Below are positions 56,314 through 64,000 of a DNA stretch of 64,000 bases, one piece after another. The stretch's first letter is position 1. Each line of letters begins with the position of its first letter. Below the pieces are notes generated by a model. The model was given only the letters and a program-made list of their open reading frames with translations, did no database searches and was not told where the DNA came from. The DNA is from Morella rubra (Eukaryota > Streptophyta > Magnoliopsida > Fagales > Myricaceae). The translations under genes were made by a program, and so were the position numbers. The stretch spans positions 8,071,077-8,135,076 of the forward strand of contig CM025854.1 of assembly GCA_003952965.2 (NCBI GenBank). The letters are read 5' to 3'.

Positions 56314-57149
56314 TAAAAATTGAAAATAAAATAAAATAAAATAGAAAGACAATAACAATTTTCTTTTACAAATTGGGTTTAGGGAACTTAAATGCATCAA
56401 AGTAATTCGGATCAAAGAAACCAAGAATTCCAGGATCTAACTCTCCAAGACCAGAGAAATATAAAAAAATCTTAAAAAAATATTAAAAAAAATATAATTA
56501 AATAATTCCAAATTACGAAATATTCTAAAAACAAATAAAAATGTGAGGAAAAATAATTATAAAAATAAGTTCAAAGGAGCAATATTTATTTTTAGAATAT
56601 TAGAATATTTCAGAAATTAATAATTATAAATAATTGGAAAAATAGCAATAATTATAAACATACAAAAATCAAATAACAAACATAACAGAAAATTAACAAA
56701 GAAATTTACAAAAACTTAAAAATGAAATTGGACAACCCTGTGAGGTGGCACAACCACGAAGGGAGCTCGCTCTAGGGATAACCACTCTGTCGTGCAGTGG
56801 ACTCTCATCATCTTTTGGTTACCTTGGAGTTGGCCCAATTTGTATATAGCAAAAAATTGACTTTGATGCGTGTCCCTTAACTTCATCATACTTTTGAATT
56901 TGGTTTGTTACGAGATTACGGAATGCAAGAGTACCATTGGAGTCATGAAGGCCTTTCCCAACAATCACTGGTGATAAATACTCCAAAGTACCACAAGCGG
57001 TACATCTTGCCAGGCAAATATAGACTCCCTCATTTTTCATTTTGATATATCTACTGCAAATCTCTGCTCCTTTTTTTGGTTTCTTGTCAGTTTAATAAAA
57101 TTGTTTGTCAAACCTTACTATTCCTTGAACTCACTCAGTTGGGGAGACC
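56314..57149. other. intergenic, one unexplained open frame
   Basis: Very AT-rich to 56700. The minus-strand frame 57040-56819 reads [20 protein letters not shown], then [20 protein letters not shown], and looks coding in style with a CxxC pair. I cannot assign it to a family. It may be a fragment of a gene or transposon. Confidence 0.4.
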
Positions 57150-58156
57150 ATGCACGGTGCCAACCGTACAGAATCAAAATACCAGGGTTGCAGCCTAGAT
57201 GATGAAGATGACTGGCATCAATTTAGAAATGGTAGGTGTGCTATCCCATCTGTTTTGCTCCATATCATGTATTATGGGAAAGATGTTATCATAATCTAAT
57301 TCTTCTAACTTGATTGATTTCCCAAAGCTGTTCGAGCTACAATAAGGGAAACCCCTACATCTACAATCCCAACGCCTACAGTCAGGTATATAATGATGTT
57401 GTATTATCATGTGCATTAATGGATAACCTTGGTCTGTTTTGTTACGAAGATCATGATTGTATGCACTATGTTTCATGCAGTAGAGGGCACTCTCCTTCAC
57501 CTTCTCCACGACCTCCCCAACGATCTGCAATTTTTTCCTTCACTGCTACCATGCCTAAGAAGGGATTAGGTTTGTACACATGGTCATATATATTTACATG
57601 TGCTTTCTATTATCATTCCTCTGATGACAATGCCATTAAACAGAGAAGAGGACAGTTTCACCACATCGGTTTCCGCTTTTACGTTCTGGATCTCTTTCAA
57701 GTAGGCCAAAGACTCCAAATTCACTTCCGCCCACTACTGCAAACTCAAGTAGGCCGACCACTCCAAACCCAAAAGCAAGGCAAAGGGTGAGTAAATGATT
57801 ATATCGCCTGAATTTTAATTCCGTGACAGTTTAATCCACACTAATATACCATCAACTGACCATCTGATTTTCAAGCATATAAAAAAGGAAAAAAGAAGGA
57901 TGTAAAGTACAATAATAGTAGCAAAAATTTAAACAAGCAACCTCTTCGTTGAGACTGAAAAGTTGGAATTTTTTATTCTCACCAGTATCCTTCAGAGCCT
58001 CGAAAATCTGCTTCAATGCGATTACCTGCAGAAAGAGAAAATGGCAAAGAGGCTGAACAGTACCCTAGCAAAAGCAAACGCCTCTTGAAAGCCTTGCTCA
58101 GCCGACGCAAGTCAAAGAAAGATGACATGCTATACACTTACTTGGACGAATACTGA
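57150..58156 (+). CDS. conserved plant Ser/Pro-rich basic protein, 5 exons, function unknown
   Basis: Exons 57150-57231, 57328-57385, 57481-57569, 57644-57786 and 57986-58156 join in phase at GT..AG borders to a 180-residue protein. Order of features: acidic start (LDDEDDWHQFRN, about 16-27); Thr/Pro-rich VRATIRETPTSTIPTPTV; RGHSPSPSPRPPQRSAIFSF; PHRFPLLRSGSLSSRPKTPN with SRPTTPNPKARQR; YPSEPRKSASMRLPAE; and a lysine/arginine-rich end KSKRLLKALLSRRKSKKDD followed by LYTYLDEY. SRPTTPN-type repeats and the basic tail suggest a disordered, possibly phosphorylated protein. From memory these phrases are conserved among land plants, but I do not know a function and give no symbol. An upstream exon is possible, because a weak acceptor (ACTCAG|TTGG) lies just before the chosen ATG. 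Confidence 0.75.
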
Positions 58157-58901
58157 TAAAGTCTTAATAGAATGGACTGAGAATGAAGGACATGTGGACT
58201 GAGAACGAAGGACATGAGCATGGATACCCGTAGTCCCTTTCAGTTTGGCCTTTTTGTTTGTACTTTTTGATTCTTCAGGTGCTAGGTTTATACAGGGAAG
58301 TATTTTCTCTTGTTTTCTCCCTCTTGTTTTTTTTTTTTTTTTTCTGGAACCGCCAAGCAATTCTTTGGTAATATTATATACCTAGTTATATTGTAGTAAT
58401 GTATTTCATCTTCTGCGTTTTCTTTTTGTGCAATATGTGTAATGTTGAGCACAAACAATATTGTCACTGATGAGGAAAGCTAAACAGTTATTTCGGTTAT
58501 ATCAGAACAGGTCAGCCTCTGCCTCTCCATGGATGGATTTGATAATATTTCTAAGCTGAGTCCATTTTTTGAACGAGTTTAAAGTTTGTATGTGGTAGAT
58601 TTTTAACTAGACGATGATAAAGCTTGGATACTCTTCTAAACATGTTAAAGGTGCTGCAGTTCCTTCTTTAAGCAAGTACCCAGAACCAACAGTGCCCCAA
58701 TACAATTTATTTCCCGAAAAGCCACCATTTCGTATTCATTCCAGATTCTTCCCCAAGAGGGCAACCTACGTTCATGGAAGCGGGTTAAAGAACACAAATT
58801 GAATTTTTGCCTGCATTGAATCTATTGACAGTCTCAAGAGACCTGTCCTTTTAAGGTGCAACGGCTGAGAGTTCAGCGTACTAGATGTTCGCCATAAACC
58901 C
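58157..58901. other. 3' flank of the unnamed gene
   Basis: Probably the 3'UTR, then non-coding DNA. A short duplication (GACTGAGAATGAAGGACATG against GACTGAGAACGAAGGACATG) sits at about 58175 and 58196. A T run lies at 58327-58345. The open frame at 58614-58802 has no recognisable match. Confidence 0.45.
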
Positions 58902-59115
58902 TGGTTTCACTCCTCAGCCCTTGAGTTTCGCAGCAGTCTTTGCCGGAAAATGCTTGTAATTGGAATAGATCGGCTTGATCACCCAAGGGCAGCGACAAAA
59001 GTCTTGCTTGAATGCATCAACCACCACCTGCAAATCGCCCTCCAGCACTAGCCTCTTGATACGGCGATGGAGTGCTTGTTGGATGCCAAACTGAGCTGCC
59101 AGAGCTTCATTCCCT
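58902..59115 (-). pseudogene. RNase H domain fragment of a LINE-type retrotransposon
   Basis: One open stretch ending at a TGA and reading EALAAQFGIQQALHRRIKRL then VLEGDLQVVVDAFKQ and PWVIKPIYSNYKHF. This is the segment around the second catalytic acid of the plant RNase H-like (RVT_3) domain. No reverse transcriptase is attached. It lies between two normal genes, 0.7 kb from each. Confidence 0.7.
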
Positions 59116-59257
59116 CTCTTCCCCCCTTTTTTTTTTCTAAGCCATTCCTTCTCTTCGCTTAATGTTGCTTGATCGTGCCATTGGACATGGCAGATCCTGC
59201 AGGAATCTCTATTCAGTGCCTCATCGTATGATTATACAATTATATTACATGACTACG

Positions 59258-59286
59258 TCTCTCTCTCTCTCTCGCTCTCTCTCTCT
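59258..59286. repeat. (CT)n microsatellite
   Basis: Run of CT dinucleotides interrupted once by CG, about 14 units. Confidence 0.9.
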
Positions 59287-59794
59287 TAATTTCTAGTGTC
59301 AAGCTCCACGGATGCTGGTGCAGCCAAAAACAGAGCTGAAGTTGGATATGCATTGTCAATTACCAACGCAAAATGGTTGGTAGTCATTCTAACCTTAATG
59401 CCCTGTCACAGCAATTAAGATGGGGAGACGGCATGAAAAACCAAAGAGAGCAGCATTTTCAGTACGATCTCAAACTCTCAGTGGACTCGCACCACTGTCC
59501 ACTTATCTCCACCATTCCTCAGCTATTAGATTCTGCTTTTTCTTGCTTTCTCCTTGGTAAATATCAAATGGTGTATTTGGTATTTGTACATATATTTGAG
59601 CAATCTCAGTAGCTGATCATCACTCAGAAGTAAAAGAACAGCTTCTCAGGGTGAAATAAACATTTCATAAATCATAACCAAAAAGACAAATTATAGCCTA
59701 AGATTTAAGAAGACATCACAACCACCTAATCTTGATAATTGTACCGCTCATTTATTGAAACTAGCAATGCCAGTACGTGAATGAAAAATAGATG
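59287..59794. other. 3' side of the Pcc1 gene
   Basis: No gene seen. Likely contains the 3'UTR of the minus-strand Pcc1 gene. The plus-strand frame at 59373-59612 has no recognisable motif. Confidence 0.45.
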
Positions 59795-61179
59795 TCACAA
59801 TTCCATCCCATATCCGAATTCTTCAATTGTTTTTGTGGCAAGTGTAAGGACGTCCACAAAAGCACTAAAGGATGCACGGAGAAATCTTGCCTCTACTGCC
59901 TCAAAGTGCCTGTACAGTAAGACAGATCAGAAGTTCGATAAGGGGATCAGTGGGCTCTTATAAAGATACAATAAAAACCGATTCAGCATACAACTAATAC
60001 AAGCAGGCATACTGGACTTGAAGCCCGCGTTTTCAAATGGAAAATTCCAGCATCCTGCTTATTTTTCTGAACATCAGCTTTTCTTTTCTGTTTATTAGCT
60101 GTGTTTTAGGAAAAGAATTAATTGCTCAATGATGCTGATAACTCTTTGATGAAGAAAGCTTACACTGCAAGTTTTCCATTAGAATGTGTCATCTGCCTTT
60201 TCACTTTGTCTGGCTGCAACTGAAATTGGAAACAGAATTGAACAAGAGCCAAAAAAATTTCAAAAAGGAAAGAGAGAAATAAATTTGGTCTGAGAATCAT
60301 GAAAGATCACCTCCTTATCAACAGCTAATGCTGCATACACCATGGAAGCATGCTCCTCGGACTCATAGTCTACTTCCAAGTCACTGCATATAATTCTTTC
60401 AACTTAAACTTAATATATACGTAGAAACTCAAGTACTGTACTTAGGAAACAAATCCCCAAAGGCAGATACCGTGCATCCCATCATTTTCCAAAAAGTAAA
60501 TATGCTATCTAGGAGCTTCTTTATCATTAGGAACGACCTAATAAAAAACTCCAAATTTTTAAAGGATATTTCTGTGTGTGATTATACAGAGTATACAACA
60601 ATAGCATGTATGCCACTTGCTGAAACGTTCATTCTTGCAGAGTTTCAAAAGTATACAATAATTCTTCCCAATTTTACTGCTAGATACGTGTCTTCCAGAC
60701 ACCCACGTTGAACTGATTGGTATATTTCTCTCCTAAGCAAAGTCACAACTAGGAATGAAATGAGTAACAACACCAGTGAAAAACAGGAGAGAAATGACCA
60801 TTCAGCCTAGAAGCAGCCTACAAGTGCGACATATCATATTTCTCACATTTTACTATTTCAAGTCGCGTTAGACTACAAACGAAATTGTGTTACACGCACC
60901 CATGAACAAAGTGAATCCCCACTGCGATCAAAATCCCTACTTTAAGAATAAAATTTGAAGAAACAGCTGAAAAAGATTATTTCCCACATTCACACACTGC
61001 CATAGAGTCAGAACCCCGAAACGCCCAGTTGACACTCTGATTTGTAGCACAAAGACAAATGTGCAAACAAAAAGACAACATATTTCAGAAGAAAAAGAGA
61101 GAAACAGAGGGAGAGAGAGTAACCAACTGAACTCCAATTCCGTTGGAGGGTCTGCCCGGTCAGCAACTACAGAAGCCAT
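59795..61179 (-). CDS. EKC/KEOPS complex subunit Pcc1/LAGE3-like, 4 exons
   Basis: Small spliced gene for 99 residues. Exons (minus strand): 61179-61124, 60383-60311, 60219-60164 and 59909-59795. Donors TG|GTTACT, GAG|GTGATC and GT|GTAAGC join in phase to acceptors after ATATGCAG, AATTTCAG and TGTACAG. The product starts MASVVADRADPPTELEFSCD, continues LEVDYESEEHASMVYAALAV, DKELQPDKVKRQMTHSNGKL and AVHFEAVEARFLRASFSAFV, and ends TKTIEEFGYGMEL. Pcc1 is the dimerisation subunit of KEOPS, which installs t6A37 on ANN-decoding tRNAs with Kae1/OSGEP and Bud32. It has a two-helix, three-strand fold in which the SFSAFVDVLTLATKTIEEF helix packs in the dimer. Length and ends are normal for the family and the frame is intact. 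Confidence 0.92.
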
Positions 61180-62937
61180 GGTCCCCAACTCTCTGCAAAC
61201 GAACAACCGTCAAATGTTGCGTGTCTTAAAGAATTAGGGTTTTAGGGCAAACAGGCCTGGCAGGGGTTAAAGATGAGCTCAACGGCGTCGTTACAAATTA
61301 AGGCCTTCTGGGCTTCTGGAGCTGTTGGGAATCAGGGTTACTGTAAGCCTAGTTATCGACTACAAAGTTCCCTTCGCAGTTCGCAGTGTTAGGCAAGTTT
61401 TTTTTGTTTAGTGGGAAGGCTGTTTGTTCTTCTTTTTTTTTCCTAAGTCGGAAGGCTGTTTGTTCCATCACGTGATTTTAGACTGGCAGGCTTAAAGCCA
61501 CGAACGAATCTTGGATGCCTAATTTAGGGAAAAAAAAAATATATATATATATATATTATATATATATTGGATTTTGAAAAATTTTGGAGTGTTAAAAATT
61601 TTAGAGTATTGGAATTAGTAAAAAATTGAAGAAAGAGATGATTGAAATTTATTTTTTATATTTTTATTTGGAGAAAAATAATGATTTTGATGAGTGAGAG
61701 AGAAAATTTTGGAGAGTTATTTTATTGAGATGAAAATTTTGAGGAGTGCAAATTTTTACAGCCGAACACCATCTAAGGGTCTCTCATCACTACTTCAAGT
61801 ATTAGTTAAGTTACAATATTTATGTTGCTACGAAGATTGGAGCCAAAGATCTCCCCTTGTGAAGACATACATCGTTGCTATTTTATCCACAACTAAAAAG
61901 ATAGTTAAAAGCTTTTTACTTCGTGAATAAAATTTTTATTTTTTCTAATAGAATTGGTATTTGATTTAATATTTCGCTGGTTATTTTATTAATTAAGTTA
62001 ATATTTATTTAGACTTAATAATTTTAAAACTTATTTTAAAATTTTTTTAATTTAAATAAAAGAGTAACCTATTCATCTTCATCCCTTATATGTTAACAGA
62101 GTTTAAATCGGATTTTTCAAATTTTCACCTGATAACTGTATATTTATCTTCTCTTCTTTTTTGTTTTTCAATGGTAGATTAGATGTTTCTGACGGCGGGC
62201 ATTCATAAACACAAGTAAATCTATATTGATGTATGAAACTTAGAGTTGATGCATTAGATAGTTATAGATTATAGGCTTAATTACAGTACAAGTCTATAGC
62301 TCAACTCCGGATCCGATCTGAATCCAAATTGATCGATTGGACCGGATATATGGGCATTTCGGATTCGGATCCAAAATTCGGTATCCGAAAATTTTGGATT
62401 GGGCATTTTCGAATCCGAAATTTTCGTTGTCCACCCCTAGCTAACATTTTAGGCCCTTGACTCTAATAAAATAATTTTCTAAATTTCTATTTTTCTATCA
62501 AATCACCACTTTTTACTCCAAATAAATATAAAAAAAAATTCATTCAAATCACCTTTCTTATTTTTTCATCAACTCTAACACCCCAAAATTTTAACAATGA
62601 AATACAATTTCCAATCAAAAGGTGATATATATTATTTCAACAAATGAGTTCATCTGCTTAATAAAAAAAAAACAAATGAGTTCATCTGCCCTTATCCCTC
62701 CTGCCACATCACCGTCATTCATAGTGCTTATCATATAATTGGTATATTCTCGCGGTATATTTGGCATAGCCCGTTACCGCAACCCGATTGGATTGTATAC
62801 AATATACTCATCAATCTCATTGCATAGGCAGTACGGCTATTATCATGCACCATTCAGAGATTCTCTCCCTCTCCCTCTACCTCAAGTTTTCTCTCTTCCT
62901 TCGATTTTATAACACCTTCTCCAAGCGAAGTAAACTG
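61180..62937. other. intergenic with low-complexity DNA and MITE remains
   Basis: The first 150 bases include the Pcc1 promoter. A (TA)n stretch lies at 61540-61567. From about 61568 to 61785 there is a MITE-like stretch with TTTTGGAGTGTTAAAA at the left and inverted GGAGTGCAAATTTTTA / GGTGTTCGG at the right. At about 62315-62445 a repeat is built on GGATCCGAATCCG-like words, ending GTCCACCCCTAGC, a pattern seen at the ends of plant hAT MITEs. No gene. Confidence 0.45.
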
Positions 62938-62949
62938 ACGGTCTCTCAG

Positions 62950-63314
62950 GCAGCCCGCTTAACATGTTTATGTGCTGATTTTTTTGTTGGGGTCCCGGGG
63001 ATCATCGAAGGAGATTCCCTTGAGCTAGTGAACCAGGTGCAAGATCGTGACAGGATACCGGATTGGGAAATTGCCGGGGAAGTGAACACCATTAGAAGTC
63101 TATTGGACATTCACCACTACTGGAGTTTTGTGTGGACGCTAGGGACGGCAATGCTGCTGCTCATAAACTAGCTCACTGGTGTATGAAATTTCATTACTCT
63201 GGTATTATCAGGCTTGATTCTTTGCCTTCTGATGTAACGAATGGTGGTTATGCCGCCACTATGAGCGTGCTTTTCATGAATAGCCAGATGTTGCTTAAAA
63301 AAAAAAAAAAGTTA
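62950..63314 (+). mobile_element. 5'-truncated LINE insertion with poly(A) and 12-bp target duplication
   Basis: Encodes the last part of a LINE RNase H-like domain (IEGDSLELVNQVQDRDRIPD, TIRSLLDIHHYWSFVW, then after a frameshift RDGNAAAHKLAHWCMKFHYS). It ends in a run of 14 A (63297-63310). The 12-mer ACGGTCTCTCAG occurs immediately before (62938-62949) and just after the poly(A) (63315-63326), marking target-primed retrotransposition with severe 5' truncation. The orientation of the domain agrees with the poly(A) end. Confidence 0.88.
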
Positions 63315-63326
63315 ACGGTCTCTCAG

Positions 63327-64000
63327 ATGTTCATCCTTATTTTTCAGAAAGAAGAACCAGGTACAACTCTCTCTGTCTCTTGGAAGTTTCTGTTGGAAGT
63401 GCTGACCTATGCAATATACGTGGTAGGTTGTCCTTACCTTGCAACTGTTCTCCTTTAAACCTTTTTTTTTTTTTTTTAGTTTTTTTTTTTTGTTTTAGTT
63501 CTCTTTTAACTAGAAGTGAGTGAAAGTAACTTACCATGGAATCTTCGATTAATCGAATCAAAACTTCTATTAGTGCCTTGCCTTTGTTTTCAAAGGTCCA
63601 CAGGTTATTTTTGTTTAGTTTCCGATGAGCTATTGCTGCTTGCCACAAAACACAGTTCTTTGTTTTTTTCTTTATATATTTGAGTTGTCATAAACAAGCC
63701 CAGATGGTTGTACTAAAGACTTGACTAGTTTTTCAGGAGAGTTGGTTGGAGTTTCTTTGTTGTTCTTGGTGACCACATTTCAATCTGGAAACTCACACTC
63801 AAACCAGAACCCAATTGCGATGTTGGTTGTTTGAAGTTCCATCAAGTTGAGAAGGCAATTTTACCATGTTGGTGGGCTTGAACTGTGATTTTTTCTGTAA
63901 CTCAAACTACTTCTCAAGAAGAAACGAAAGAATTTTGGGTGGCAAAAACTAAAAACGACCCCACAACTACGAAAATCTATTTTCATCTTTTTTTTCACTC
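63327..64000. other. unassigned end of window
   Basis: Contains a plus-strand open stretch continuing to 63458 and T-rich runs at 63463-63491. No recognisable gene. The sequence interrupted by the LINE (62788-62949 plus 63327 onward) may have been an exon or leader, but I cannot identify it. Confidence 0.35.

Noticed and set aside
1-64000. CRISPR arrays, tRNA and rRNA genes
   Set aside because: No regularly spaced repeats and no T-loop or rRNA core sequences were seen. The window is plant nuclear DNA.

Overview
This window is nuclear DNA of a flowering plant, almost certainly a eudicot. The evidence is spliced genes with GT..AG introns, AT-rich intergenic DNA, a nuclear psbX gene, and many MULE, hAT, copia, gypsy-type LTR, LINE and MITE remnants. 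There are no bacterial operons, rRNA or tRNA genes that I can see. I cannot name the species from sequence alone.

Genes I could resolve, with exon structures worked out by hand from splice sites and reading frame: psbX (11628-11993, +); RPA1A/RPA70A, the large subunit of replication protein A (15564-12730, -, 2 exons); an EARLY FLOWERING 4-like gene (39461-39117, -, with a 5'UTR intron); two tandem stress-responsive A/B-barrel (Dabb, UP3-like) genes (47195-47854 and 48380-49195, +); a conserved but unnamed Ser/Pro-rich basic protein (57150-58156, +, 5 exons); and a 99-residue Pcc1/LAGE3-type subunit of the EKC/KEOPS complex (61179-59795, -, 4 exons). They are unrelated single plant genes with no shared pathway. 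Only the two Dabb genes form a tandem family.

Layout. 0.6-9 kb: a decayed Mutator-like transposase followed by a decayed hAT transposase, with a 1.7 kb segment spanning their junction present twice and a strange scrambled mosaic between the copies. 10-11.4 kb: a decayed LINE ending just upstream of psbX. 11.6-15.6 kb: psbX and RPA1A. 16.2-25.7 kb: a dead copia element carrying a foldback MITE and then a 6.6 kb MULE, which itself carries a broken mudrA-like transposase and a convergent GRF-zinc-finger gene. 25.7-38 kb: gene-poor AT-rich DNA with several foldback MITEs, two of them nested. 39-41 kb: the ELF4-like gene. 43-45 kb: a 1.97 kb hAT element with a perfect 8-bp target duplication. 46.6-49.3 kb: the Dabb pair. 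51.5-56.3 kb: a Mutator-type MITE with a perfect 9-bp target duplication, then a 3.45 kb solo LTR inside another TIR element. 57-61.2 kb: the unnamed gene, a LINE RNase H relic and the Pcc1 gene. 62.9-63.3 kb: a 5'-truncated LINE with poly(A) and a 12-bp target duplication.

The most informative observations are: the Dabb paralogue that appears to have lost both its N-terminal transit-peptide start and its C-terminal tail while the old codons are still readable; the MULE carrying a GRF-zinc-finger/coiled-coil partner gene; the mosaic DNA at 4.3-5.3 kb, which looks like a blended assembly consensus; and a series of datable nested insertions with target-site duplications.
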